Positions 7,089 through 14,967 of a stretch of 64,000 bases of DNA are shown here, piece by piece. Numbering within the stretch: the stretch's first letter is position 1; each line of letters begins with the position of its first letter. Location: contig NZ_BMUA01000015.1 in NCBI RefSeq assembly GCF_014649955.1, positions 62,001 through 126,000 of the forward strand, given 5' to 3'. The position numbers and the translations under genes were made by a program. Under the pieces are notes generated by a model, which worked only from the letters and a program-made list of their open reading frames with translations, was not told the DNA's origin and did not search any database. This stretch comes from Streptomyces violascens (lineage in GTDB: Bacteria; Actinomycetota; Actinomycetes; Streptomycetales; Streptomycetaceae).

Positions 7089-7436
7089 GTACGGGGTCGG
7101 AATCCTCCGACGCCTTTCCTCACCTTTTTGACGGCGGATGGCCGGACCGGGCGACCGGGTCCGGCCATCCGCCGTTTCCGGTCCGGCGCGCAAACGAGTG
7201 ACCGTCCCCCGCTGCCCGTGACTCACCCCCGGGGAAATGTCGTTTCCCGGGAGAGCGGTGAGCGCGACCGAGCTCCCTCAATTCCCTTCGTCCACGGTGG
7301 ACGAAGGGCGTCTTGCCATGGCCGACACGGAGCACGGAAAGGAGCCAAAGATCCCAGATGAACACACTCCGTGTGTATATGCTCACATTAAGTAGTCCGG
7401 TCAGGGCTTCACACCTAGTCAAGGAAGAGTCGAATT
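7089..7436. other. Intergenic stretch with terminator and promoter
   Basis: The left part has the strong terminator at 7131-7175. The right part is AT-richer (GTGTATATG...CACATTAAGTAGT at about 7371-7397) and is the likely promoter of the gene at 7437, whose ribosome binding site is AAGGAAGAG. No gene seen. Confidence 0.5.
7131..7175 (+). terminator. Strong intrinsic terminator
   Basis: ACGGCGGATGGCCGGACCGG pairs with CCGGGTCCGGCCATCCGCCGT with one bulged base and a short loop, followed by TTT, 43 bases after the stop of the 6735-7088 gene. Confidence 0.85.
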
Positions 7437-7739
7437 ATGCGCAAGTTTCAGCGGGCTGCGGCCGTAGCCGCAGCGATCGCCGGGCTGTCCATCCTCGGTG
7501 CCGGCGTCAGCTTCGCCCACGACGGCGGGGTCACCGCGGTGGCTTCCTCGCAGGCCAACGCCGTTGCCAACAACGGTGGCGGTGGCTGGGACGGCGGCGA
7601 CGAGCACCATGGCCGCGGTGGCGCGCCGGTGTTCGCCCCGGAGAACGGTGCCGGTGTCAGCTATGGCCAGGACCACGGCCAGGACCACGGTGGGGACCAC
7701 GACGGCGGCGACCACGGCCAGGACGGCGAAGGTCAGTAA
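7437..7739 (+). CDS. Small secreted Gly/His/Asp-rich protein
   Basis: The 100-residue product starts at ATG 7437 behind AAGGAAGAG. Signal peptide MRKFQRAAAVAA... is cleaved at VSFA (residue 27) and the mature N-terminus is HDGG, as in the 3270 and 3956 proteins. An SSQANAVANN segment resembles the end of the 2579-3046 protein. The last 30 residues are GQDHGQDHGGDHDGGDH-type repeats with no cysteine. The dense His/Asp could bind divalent metals outside the cell; this is inference from composition only. The signal peptide is clearly homologous to those of the array. Confidence 0.8.
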   Translation: MRKFQRAAAVAAAIAGLSILGAGVSFAHDGGVTAVASSQANAVANNGGGGWDGGDEHHGRGGAPVFAPENGAGVSYGQDHGQDHGGDHDGGDHGQDGEGQ

Positions 7740-7757
7740 AGAAATTCCCCGAGCTCG

Positions 7758-8027
7758 GTGCGCACATTTCGGGGAGCTGCGGCCGTAGTCGCAGCGGTGG
7801 CGGGTCGGGAAATTCCCTGCCTCGCGCCGCACTGAGCCCCATAAGGCGTATCGATATCCGGCAGAACACCGCAATGCGGGTCGCGCTATTCGAATGTCCG
7901 TCTCCTGGACCGGCTCGAATTGCTCGACGGTGTGCCGGACAACACCCTCAACGGCAAGGGCAGCCCGGACGCGCAAAAAACCCACCAGGGTGCGCGCCCG
8001 GGCTGCATCGCTGCCATCGCCGTATTT
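7758..8027 (+). pseudogene. Dead paralogue of the C-x42-C secreted-protein family
   Basis: One frame from GTG 7758 reads MRTFRGAAAVVAAVAG, a decayed signal peptide, then two stops (TGA 7833-7835, TAA 7842-7844). The same frame then continues with a recognisable mature domain: first Cys at 7875-7877, LLDGVPDNTLNGKG, PDAQKTHQG, and a second Cys at 8004-8006. The cysteines are exactly 42 residues apart, as in the three intact members, with no indel; 20 of the 44 positions from Cys to Cys match the 3270-3551 product. It has lost function through point mutations, not deletion. The frame runs on without a stop into the next gene at 8106. Confidence 0.75.
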
Positions 8028-8105
8028 CGAATTCCCCCAAGGGTCGAGTGCACGCCACAGCCCTGGCGCAGGCGCCCGAGCCTCGATTGCAAAGGAACGC
8101 AGCAC

Positions 8106-8462
8106 ATGTTCAGTCGGCAGAAGATCGCAACCGTCTCGGGGCTCATCGGAAGTCTCGCCGTGATCTGCGTCGGCGCCACGCAGGCGCACGCCGAGCCGCC
8201 CAAGCCCAAGGGCGAGTGCAAGACCTCCGCCGCGGGTGAGACCACCTGCATCCACAAGAGCGAGACCGTTCACATCGACAAGAAGAACGGCAGCTACAGC
8301 ATCAAGCAGACGCAGGAATGCTCGACGACCGACCGGCCGAACCTGCTGATGCCCGGGGACACCCAGGTGAACCAGGAGACCATGCAGGTCGGGCCGACCG
8401 TGGGCTGCTCCAACAACGCCAAGTTGCCCAAGGGCGTCAAGGTGCCGCACTTCGAGTTCTGA
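8106..8462 (+). CDS. Small secreted protein, four-cysteine MFS family
   Basis: The 118-residue product starts at ATG 8106 behind AAAGGAACGCAGCAC. Its signal peptide (MFSRQKIATVSGLIGS..., cleavage near QAHA, residue 29) is homologous, also at DNA level, to that of the 6735 gene. The mature part has four cysteines (ECKTS, TTCIH, ECSTT, GCSNN), a basic His/Lys stretch (HKSETVHIDKK), and the same MQVGPTVGCS ending pattern. The reading frame is open upstream through the neighbouring pseudogene, but the leader shared with 6735 fixes this start. Function unknown; extracellular. Confidence 0.82.
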   Translation: MFSRQKIATVSGLIGSLAVICVGATQAHAEPPKPKGECKTSAAGETTCIHKSETVHIDKKNGSYSIKQTQECSTTDRPNLLMPGDTQVNQETMQVGPTVGCSNNAKLPKGVKVPHFEF

Positions 8463-8585
8463 GGCGCGACCGGCGAAGGGTGTGGTCCGCTGCGGGGGAG
8501 CGGACGCGGGCGTCGGTTCCCCTCGTGCCGGTAACCGCCCGGTAGGAGGGGTTCCGGGGGAAGCTCCGGGCGGGCACTCTGGGGG

Positions 8586-9185
8586 GTGGCACTCACCGGT
8601 AACCCCCTAGGCGGTGACAGGCGCATGGTGCGGTTCGACCCGGGGCGGATCTGTCTGGATCTGCTGGCGACCGGGGCGTACGAGAGGGAACAGCTCGACA
8701 GCACCGCACAGTTGGGCCAGTGGCTGCTCCGCGCCGGTCTGGTCCCGCGCGGCACCCCGCTCACCGGGCTCGGGCGCGACTGGCCGGTCCGGTTCATCGA
8801 ACTGCGGTGCTGCATCGGCCAGTTGATCCACGCAGAACTCGGCGGCCCCGCCGACGGCGCGCCCGCCGCCCTCGACCGTGTCAACGCGCTCGCGGCCGCC
8901 CCGCCCCCGGGCGTCCGCGCGATCCGGGGCGCCGACGGCGGACTCGTACGCGCCCTGAGCCGCGCCCCCGAATGCGGCGCGCTGCTCGCCGCGGTCGCCC
9001 GGGACGCCGTCGACCTGCTCACCGACCCCGAGGCCCGGGCCCGGCTCCGCCAGTGCGAGGGCGACAACTGCCGGCTGCTCTACCTCGACACCTCGCGCGG
9101 ACGCAGGCGCCGCTGGTGCTCCAGCGAGGCGTGCGGAAACCGCGAGCGGGTGGCCCGGCACCGGCGCCGCGTCGCCGCACCCTGA
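8586..9185 (+). CDS. CGNR zinc-finger protein (ABATE domain family)
   Basis: 199 residues. The C-terminus has the CGNR zinc-finger signature: C-x4-C (CEGDNC) followed by WCSSEACGNRERVARHRRR. The N-terminal two thirds match the ABATE stress-responsive domain (FDPGRICLDLLATG). Proteins of this family are presumed transcription regulators binding DNA through the C-terminal finger. The GTG at 8586 gives MALTGNPLGG; an ATG at 8625 (MVRFDPGR) is an equally possible start because neither has a strong ribosome binding site. It stands alone between the secreted-protein array and sigU and may regulate either; nothing in the sequence proves that. Confidence 0.8.
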   Translation: MALTGNPLGGDRRMVRFDPGRICLDLLATGAYEREQLDSTAQLGQWLLRAGLVPRGTPLTGLGRDWPVRFIELRCCIGQLIHAELGGPADGAPAALDRVNALAAAPPPGVRAIRGADGGLVRALSRAPECGALLAAVARDAVDLLTDPEARARLRQCEGDNCRLLYLDTSRGRRRRWCSSEACGNRERVARHRRRVAAP

Positions 9186-9301
9186 GAGACCCGTACGAAG
9201 AAAGTCGTCCCGCGTTTGAATGGATCCCGACAACCGCCCGTATGGAGAGATGAACCGGCTCGCAGCCGCGCGCCGGGATGGTCTCGACCTGGAGGTGCCG
9301 G

Positions 9302-9865
9302 TTGCGCAAGGATGCCGCCGTGGCCGATGACCGTCCGCGCGGGGCCAAGCACCGCTCCGTGCCCGACGAAGAGCTGATGCGGGCGCTGTACCGCGAGCAC
9401 GCGGGGCCGCTGCTCGGGTACGTCATGCGCCTCGTCGCCGGCGACCGGCAGCGGGCCGAGGACGTCGTGCAGGAGACGCTCATCCGTGCCTGGAAGAACG
9501 CCGGTCAGCTCAATCGGGCCACCGGTTCGGTCCGCCCCTGGCTGGTGACGGTCGCGCGCCGCATCGTCATCGACGGCCACCGCAGCCGGCAGGCCCGGCC
9601 GCAGGAGGTCGATCCGTCGCCGCTGGAGGTCATGCCCGCGGAGGACGAGATCGACAAGGCGTTGTGGCTGATGACCCTCTCCGATGCGCTCGACGACCTC
9701 ACCCCGGCCCACCGGGAGGCCCTCGTCGAGACGTACTTCAAGGGACGTACGGTCAATGAGGCGGCCCAGGCGCTCGGCGTACCCAGCGGGACCGTGCGGT
9801 CCCGCGTCTTCTACGCCCTGCGCTCCATGAAACTCGCACTGGAGGAACGGGGGGTGACGACATGA
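9302..9865 (+). CDS. sigU: ECF RNA polymerase sigma factor, SigU-like
   Basis: Region 2 (MRALYREHAGPLLGYVMRL...QRAEDVVQETLIRAWK) and region 4 (LTPAHREALVETYF...GVPSGTVRSRVFYAL) of an extracytoplasmic-function sigma factor are intact in about 187 residues. The TTG at 9302 has GGAGG six bases upstream; an in-frame ATG lies at 9278. The stop overlaps the ATG of the anti-sigma gene (ATGA at 9862-9865), the usual coupling. The symbol rests on family and on gene order (next to anti-sigma, HelD, malic enzyme, hup and murA), which from memory is that of S. coelicolor sigU (SCO2954); loss of its control there alters secretion of extracellular proteins. Confidence 0.8.
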   Translation: MRKDAAVADDRPRGAKHRSVPDEELMRALYREHAGPLLGYVMRLVAGDRQRAEDVVQETLIRAWKNAGQLNRATGSVRPWLVTVARRIVIDGHRSRQARPQEVDPSPLEVMPAEDEIDKALWLMTLSDALDDLTPAHREALVETYFKGRTVNEAAQALGVPSGTVRSRVFYALRSMKLALEERGVTT

Positions 9866-10623
9866 CGACCGGGGACCACGCGGAAGGCTCGCTGCACGAG
9901 GCTGTCGGCGCGTACGCGCTCGGCATCCTGGACGACGCCGAGGCCACCGCCTTCGAAGCGCACCTCGCGGGCTGCGACCTGTGCGCCGCCGAACTCGACG
10001 GCCTGGCCGGCATGGAGCCGATGCTGGCCACCCTCAAGGAGTTCCCGGGCCCCGCCGCCCAGCCGCTGCGCCCGGCGCCGCCCAGCATGACCACGACCCT
10101 GATCAACGAGGTCGCGGCCCAGCGCGCCAAGCGCCGCCGGCGCACCACGTACCTGGTGGCGGCCGCGGCCGCACTGATCGTCGGCGGCCCGGCGATCGCG
10201 GTGGTGGCGACCTCCGGAGACACCGGCACCCACCAGAGCGCCGAGGCGCATCCGACCAGCCCGGCCGAGGACGCCTTCTTCAACCACATGACCCAGAAGG
10301 TCTCCGCGACCGACCCGAAGACCGACGTCACCGCGACCGTCGGCACCGAGGCGAAGGCGTGGGGCACCCACACCGTCCTGGAGCTCAAGAACGTCAAGGG
10401 CCCCCTCAAGTGCAGCCTGATCGCGGTCGGCAAGAACGGCGACCAGGAGACCGTCACGTCCTGGGCGGTGCCCAACTGGGGCTACGGGATCAAGGACAGC
10501 CCGCACGAGTCGGCGAAGTATCCGCTGTACGTGCACGGCGGCACCGCGATGAACCGCGACCAGATCGACCACTTCGAGGTCCGTACGTTCGACGGGAAGG
10601 CTCTCGTGGACGTACCGGCCTGA
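9862..10623 (+). CDS. rsuA: Zinc-binding anti-sigma factor, RsuA-like
   Basis: 253 residues. The N-terminal anti-sigma domain carries the zinc motif H-x3-C-x2-C (HLAGCDLC, residues 34-41) in the typical context LDDAEATAFEAHLAGC. A single membrane segment at about residues 98-117 (TYLVAAAAALIVGGPAIAVV) precedes an external domain of about 130 residues. Topology: sigma-binding domain inside, sensor outside. It overlaps sigU by four bases and should hold that sigma factor inactive at the membrane until an envelope or secretion signal arrives. The external domain has a single Cys. Confidence 0.82.
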   Translation: MTTGDHAEGSLHEAVGAYALGILDDAEATAFEAHLAGCDLCAAELDGLAGMEPMLATLKEFPGPAAQPLRPAPPSMTTTLINEVAAQRAKRRRRTTYLVAAAAALIVGGPAIAVVATSGDTGTHQSAEAHPTSPAEDAFFNHMTQKVSATDPKTDVTATVGTEAKAWGTHTVLELKNVKGPLKCSLIAVGKNGDQETVTSWAVPNWGYGIKDSPHESAKYPLYVHGGTAMNRDQIDHFEVRTFDGKALVDVPA

Positions 10624-10740
10624 GCCGCGCGGCGGGACAACCGTCCCGACATGCGGTTCGGCATCAAATTGTGGCCTGACATCGGGTCCCCCTTCGCGTA
10701 CGGTTGACGGCTGCCCAATGCACGTCAGAAGGGGGCCTCG

Positions 10741-13125
10741 GTGGCCGCGCAGGATGCCGCTGTCGATACCGCTTCCGGTACCGCCGAATCCGCTGTGGAT
10801 TCGGTCCGGGAACGCGAGATCGCTGGGGAACAGGTACATCTCGACCAGGTGTACCGCCGCCTGGAGGAGAAGATCCACGAGGCGGAGTTCCTGATGAACG
10901 ACGCCGCCAAGCGCGGGCAGGTCGGCACGCCCGGCGCGCTCGCCGAGCGCGACGCCCAGGTCTTCCGGGCGGGGGTCCATCTCAACCGGCTCAACAACGA
11001 GTTCGAGGACTTCCTCTTCGGCCGGATCGACCTGCTGCTCGGCAAGGACGGCAAGAAGGGCCCGGACGGCGCGTACACCTCGGTCGACCCGGCCGAGGAC
11101 GCCGTGCGCCCCGACGGCACGGCCGACATCGCCGAGACCCTGCACATCGGCCGGATCGGCGTCCTGGACTCCGACTACTCGCCGCTGGTGATCGACTGGC
11201 GGGCGCCGGCCGCGGCGCCCTTCTACCGCTCGACGCCGGTCGACCCGGGCCGTGTCGTACGCCGCCGGGTCATCCGCTCCAAGGGCCGCAGGGTGCTCGG
11301 CGTCGAGGACGACCTGATGCGCCCGGAGCTCAAGGCGACCCTGAACGGCGCCGAGCTGCCCGTGATCGGCGACGGCGCCCTGATGGCCGCGCTCGGCCAG
11401 GCCCGCAGCCACACCATGCGGGACATCGTCGCCTCCATCCAGGCCGAGCAGGACCTGGTCATCCGGGCGCCCGCCGCCTCGGTGACGTACGTCGAGGGCG
11501 GCCCCGGCACCGGCAAGACGGCGGTCGCGCTGCACCGCGCGGCCTACCTCCTCTACCAGGACCGGCGCCGCTACGCCGGCGGCATCCTGATCGTCTCGCC
11601 GACCCCGCTGCTCGTCGCCTACACCGAGGGCGTGCTGCCCTCGCTCGGCGAGGAGGGCCAGGTCGCGATCCGCGCGGTCGGCAACCTCGTGGACGGCGCG
11701 GAGGCCACCGAGTACGACGACCCGGCCATCGCCCGGATCAAGGGCTCGTCCCGCATGCTCCACGTCCTGCGCAGGGCTGCCAGGGGCGCCCTGGAAGGGC
11801 CGGGGGAGCAGCCCAGGCGCTCCCGCCGGCGCGGCGGGGAGCAGCTCGCTCTCGGTGGTGACGAGGCGCCCGCCCAGCGGCTGCGCGTCGTCGCCTTCGG
11901 CGCGCGCATCGAGCTGGAGGGCGAGGAGCTGCGGCGCATCCGCCAGAACGTGCTCGGCGGCACCGCGCCCGTGAACCTGCTGCGCCCGCGCGCCCGCAGG
12001 CTGCTGCTCGACGCCCTGTGGTCGAAGTCGGGCGCGAACGGCCGTCACACCGACCCCGAGCTCGCCGCCGAACTGCGCTCCTCCTTCGACGACGACATCG
12101 CCTCCGAGGACTCCTTCATCACCTTCCTCGACGCGTGGTGGCCCGAGCTCACTCCGCGCGGGGTGCTCGCCGCGATGGCGGACGAGAAGCGCCTGTCGCG
12201 CTGGGCCCGCCGGGTCCTCAACCAGGGCGAGGTGCGGCGCCTGGCCCGCTCGCTCGCGCGCACCGCCGACGGCGCCTTCTCGGTGCACGACGTGGCCCTG
12301 CTCGACGAGCTGGAGACGCTGCTCGGCGCCCCGGCCCGGCCGAAGAAGAAGCGCGAGTACGACCCGCTCGACGCGCTCACCGGCCTCGAAGAGCTGATGC
12401 CGCACCGCGAGGAGACCCAGCGCGAGCGCGCCGAGCGGCTCGCCCAGGAACGCACCGAGTACGCGCACGTCATCGTCGACGAGGCGCAGGACCTGACCCC
12501 CATGCAGTGGCGGATGGTCGGCCGGCGCGGGCGCACCGCCACCTGGACGGTCGTGGGCGACCCGGCGCAGTCCTCGTGGTCCGACCCGGACGAGGCCGCC
12601 GAGGCCCGCGACGAGGCGCTGGGCAGCCGCCCGCGCCGCCGTTTCGAGCTGACCGTCAACTACCGCAACCCGGCCGAGATCGCCGAACTGGCCGCCAAAG
12701 TGCTGGCGTTGGCCATGCCGGGCATGAAGTCCCCGGCCGCCGTCCGCTCGACGGGAGTCCAGCCCCGGTTCGCGGTCGTACGCGAAGGGGACCTCGCCCG
12801 CTGCGTACGGGAGGAGGCGGCGCGGCTGCTCGACCGGGTCGACGGAACGGTCGGCGTGGTCGTCGCGATGCGGCGCCGCGAACAGGCCGCGCGCTGGCTC
12901 GCCGGGCTCGGCGACCGGGTGGTGGCGCTCGGCAGCCTGGAGGCCAAGGGACTGGAGTACGACGCCACGGTGGTCGTATCGCCGGCCGAGATCGCGGACG
13001 AGTCCCCGGCCGGACTGCGGGTGCTGTATGTGGCGTTGACCCGGGCGACGCAGCAGCTCACGGTCGTCTCCGGCGAGCGGGACGAGCCCGACACGGACGG
13101 GGTGCCCGACCTGCTCCGCGATTAA
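10741..13125 (+). CDS. helD: HelD-like UvrD/Rep-family ATPase (RNA polymerase recycling factor)
   Basis: 794 residues from GTG 10741 (GAAGGGGG upstream). An N-terminal coiled-coil arm (about residues 15-100, REREIAGEQVHLDQVYRRL) precedes a superfamily 1A motor: Walker A GGPGTGKTAVALH at about residue 255, DEAQDLTP (Walker B) at about 580, VVGDPAQ, and the late motifs EAKGLEYD and VALTRATQQL. This architecture is that of actinobacterial HelD, which binds RNA polymerase through arms entering the primary and secondary channels and releases stalled complexes. The related rifamycin-resistance protein HelR belongs to the same family, but no rifamycin-associated element is seen upstream. Stand-alone gene. 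Confidence 0.82.
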   Translation: MAAQDAAVDTASGTAESAVDSVREREIAGEQVHLDQVYRRLEEKIHEAEFLMNDAAKRGQVGTPGALAERDAQVFRAGVHLNRLNNEFEDFLFGRIDLLLGKDGKKGPDGAYTSVDPAEDAVRPDGTADIAETLHIGRIGVLDSDYSPLVIDWRAPAAAPFYRSTPVDPGRVVRRRVIRSKGRRVLGVEDDLMRPELKATLNGAELPVIGDGALMAALGQARSHTMRDIVASIQAEQDLVIRAPAASVTYVEGGPGTGKTAVALHRAAYLLYQDRRRYAGGILIVSPTPLLVAYTEGVLPSLGEEGQVAIRAVGNLVDGAEATEYDDPAIARIKGSSRMLHVLRRAARGALEGPGEQPRRSRRRGGEQLALGGDEAPAQRLRVVAFGARIELEGEELRRIRQNVLGGTAPVNLLRPRARRLLLDALWSKSGANGRHTDPELAAELRSSFDDDIASEDSFITFLDAWWPELTPRGVLAAMADEKRLSRWARRVLNQGEVRRLARSLARTADGAFSVHDVALLDELETLLGAPARPKKKREYDPLDALTGLEELMPHREETQRERAERLAQERTEYAHVIVDEAQDLTPMQWRMVGRRGRTATWTVVGDPAQSSWSDPDEAAEARDEALGSRPRRRFELTVNYRNPAEIAELAAKVLALAMPGMKSPAAVRSTGVQPRFAVVREGDLARCVREEAARLLDRVDGTVGVVVAMRRREQAARWLAGLGDRVVALGSLEAKGLEYDATVVVSPAEIADESPAGLRVLYVALTRATQQLTVVSGERDEPDTDGVPDLLRD

Positions 13126-13173
13126 ATTCGGGGTCAACTCGCGATGCGGGGATCACTTGCCGGGGTGGTTTGT

Positions 13174-13320
13174 TAGCCTGGGTGTGGCACCGGCTCGATC
13201 CAAGCCCCCGGGCCCAACCTTAGTCGCTCAGAGCGACCACTTGCCGCGAGGCGAGCATGGCGGGTCGGTGTCATTAACGTGAGCGACAGGCCCACGTCAT
13301 CTTCGGATGACGTGGGCCTG
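13174..13320 (+). ncRNA. Candidate small RNA ending in an intrinsic terminator
   Basis: Between helD and the malic enzyme gene, TGTTAGCCT at 13171-13179 could be an extended -10 element. About 110 bases further on, CAGGCCCACGTCATC (13287-13301) pairs perfectly with GATGACGTGGGCCTG (13306-13320) over a UUCG tetraloop, followed by TTGTCGTT. The interval has a further hairpin, GTCGCTCAGAGCGAC (13223-13237). The terminator is 160 bases past the helD stop, so it may instead end the helD transcript. No -35 is convincing. Confidence 0.35.
13287..13320 (+). terminator. Perfect 15-bp stem with UUCG loop
   Basis: The arms at 13287-13301 and 13306-13320 are perfectly complementary. It ends either the helD transcript or a small RNA. 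Confidence 0.85.
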
Positions 13321-13533
13321 TTGTCGTTGGTGCGGGTGCCGTTGGCGGGTGTCGGCAGTCTCCGGAAGGGTCTTCCGCCGGACCATCACTTTCTCGTATG
13401 GTGGAAACAACTTTCCGAAAAGAGTCGCCCATTATCGGCTACCAGCCAGTAGGTGCGACCATCGGATGGCACCGCCGCGCCACAGCCGGGGCGGCGCCAG
13501 CAACGAAGCCAGGGAAAGCAGAGGAACACGGTC

Positions 13534-14967
13534 ATGGCAACGGCGCCCAGCGTCTCGTACTCGATGACGGTCCGTCTTGAGGTGCCCGCCAGCGGCACGG
13601 CGGTCTCTCAGCTCACCACCGCCGTGGAGTCCTCCGGCGGGTCGGTGACCGGCCTCGACGTGACCGCCTCCGGCCACGAGAAGCTGCGGATCGACGTCAC
13701 CATCGCGGCCACCTCCACCGCGCACGCCGACGAGATCGTCGAGAAGCTGCGCGGCATCGAGGGCGTCACCCTCGGCAAGGTCTCCGACCGTACGTTCCTG
13801 ATGCACCTCGGCGGCAAGATCGAGATGGCGTCGAAGCACCCCATCCGCAACCGTGACGACCTCTCCATGGTCTACACCCCGGGCGTGGCCCGCGTGTGCA
13901 TGGCGATCGCCGAGAACCCCGAGGACGCCCGCCGCCTCACCATCAAGCGCAACTCCGTCGCAGTCGTGACGGACGGCTCCGCGGTGCTCGGCCTCGGCAA
14001 CATCGGCCCGATGGCCGCGCTGCCCGTCATGGAGGGCAAGGCGGCCCTCTTCAAGCGCTTCGCCGGCATCGACGCCTGGCCGATCTGCCTGGACACCCAG
14101 GACTCCGACGCCATCGTCGAGATCGTCAAGGCGATCGCCCCCGGCTTCGCGGGCATCAACCTCGAAGACATCTCCGCGCCCCGCTGCTTCGAGATCGAGG
14201 CCCGCCTGCGCGAGGCCCTCGACATCCCCGTCTTCCACGACGACCAGCACGGCACCGCGATCGTGGTGCTCGCCTCGCTGACCAACGCACTTCGCGTGGT
14301 GGGCAAGGGAATTGGCGACGTACGCGTCGTCATGTCCGGCGCCGGCGCGGCCGGTACCGCCATCCTCAAGCTGCTGCTCGCGGCCGGTGTCAAGAACGCC
14401 GTCGTCGCCGACATCCACGGCGTGGTGCACGCCGGGCGCGACGATCTGATCAGCGCGAGCCCCGAGTCCGCGCTGCGCTGGATCGCCGACAACACCAACC
14501 CCGAGGGCCTGACCGGCACGCTCAAGGAGGCCGTGGTCGGCGCCGACGTCTTCATCGGCGTCTCCGCCCCCAACGTGCTCAACGGGGACGACGTCGCGGC
14601 GATGGCCGACGGCGCGATCGTGTTCGCGCTCGCGAACCCGGACCCCGAGGTCGACCCCGCGATCGCCCGCCAGAGCGCGGCAGTTGTGGCCACCGGCCGC
14701 TCGGACTTCCCCAACCAGATCAACAACGTGCTGGTCTTCCCGGGCGTCTTCCGGGGCCTCCTGGACGCCCAGTCCCGCACGGTCAACACCGAGATGATGC
14801 TGGCCGCGGCCGGCGCGCTCGCGGACGTCGTCGCCGAGGACGAGCTCAACGCGAACTACATCATCCCGTCGGTCTTCAACGACAAGGTCGCCGGAGCGGT
14901 CGCGGGAGCCGTCCGCAACGCCGCCAAGGCCGCCGGGGGCGCTGTGACGGCGCCCACGTCGGCCTGA
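13534..14967 (+). CDS. NAD-dependent malic enzyme
   Basis: 477 residues from ATG 13534 behind GAGGAACAC. The N-terminal 85 residues resemble an ACT-type regulatory domain (VRLEVPASGTAVSQLTTAVE). The malic N domain follows (DLSMVYTPGVARVC, LGLGNIGPMAALPVMEGK) with metal-binding NLEDISAPRCFEIE and the DDQHGTAIVVLA signature. The NAD-binding domain has SGAGAAGTAILKLLL and VFALANPDPEV. It oxidatively decarboxylates malate to pyruvate and CO2 in the cytoplasm, linking the TCA cycle to pyruvate, NADH and lipid precursors. The ACT-like domain suggests control by a small ligand. Monocistronic. Confidence 0.9.
   Translation: MATAPSVSYSMTVRLEVPASGTAVSQLTTAVESSGGSVTGLDVTASGHEKLRIDVTIAATSTAHADEIVEKLRGIEGVTLGKVSDRTFLMHLGGKIEMASKHPIRNRDDLSMVYTPGVARVCMAIAENPEDARRLTIKRNSVAVVTDGSAVLGLGNIGPMAALPVMEGKAALFKRFAGIDAWPICLDTQDSDAIVEIVKAIAPGFAGINLEDISAPRCFEIEARLREALDIPVFHDDQHGTAIVVLASLTNALRVVGKGIGDVRVVMSGAGAAGTAILKLLLAAGVKNAVVADIHGVVHAGRDDLISASPESALRWIADNTNPEGLTGTLKEAVVGADVFIGVSAPNVLNGDDVAAMADGAIVFALANPDPEVDPAIARQSAAVVATGRSDFPNQINNVLVFPGVFRGLLDAQSRTVNTEMMLAAAGALADVVAEDELNANYIIPSVFNDKVAGAVAGAVRNAAKAAGGAVTAPTSA

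Larger units (their letters stand above)
13126..13533. other. Intergenic region with possible small RNA and malic enzyme promoter
   Basis: The 408 bases hold a perfect UUCG-capped hairpin at 13287-13320 far from any stop codon, preceded by an extended -10-like TGTTAGCCT. The right part (13380-13530) is AT-richer (ACTTTCTCGTATGGTGG) and should hold the malic enzyme promoter. No protein gene. Confidence 0.55.

Noticed and set aside
947..8462. Array genes as chaplins or rodlins
   Set aside because: Size, signal peptide and paired cysteines fit, but the chaplin core (G-N-x-x-QVPxHVPVNVCGN type) and rodlin Cys spacing are absent. Only a general analogy remains.
3270..8462. Array genes as lanthipeptide or other RiPP precursors
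   Set aside because: They have ordinary Sec signal peptides and no modifying enzyme (LanM, LanC, YcaO, radical SAM) is nearby.
7920..8462. A 180-residue protein starting inside the pseudogene
   Set aside because: The ATG at 8106 has a ribosome binding site and a signal peptide shared with the gene at 6735; the upstream part is the decayed C-x42-C domain.
10624..10740. Rifamycin-associated element that would mark the helicase as HelR
   Set aside because: The expected palindromic element was not found upstream; the gene is treated as general HelD-like.
9811..13137. Very long open frame antisense to rsuA and helD
   Set aside because: It is a GC-skew shadow: the product is Arg/Val/Gly-rich without domains, while the sense strand has intact helicase motifs.
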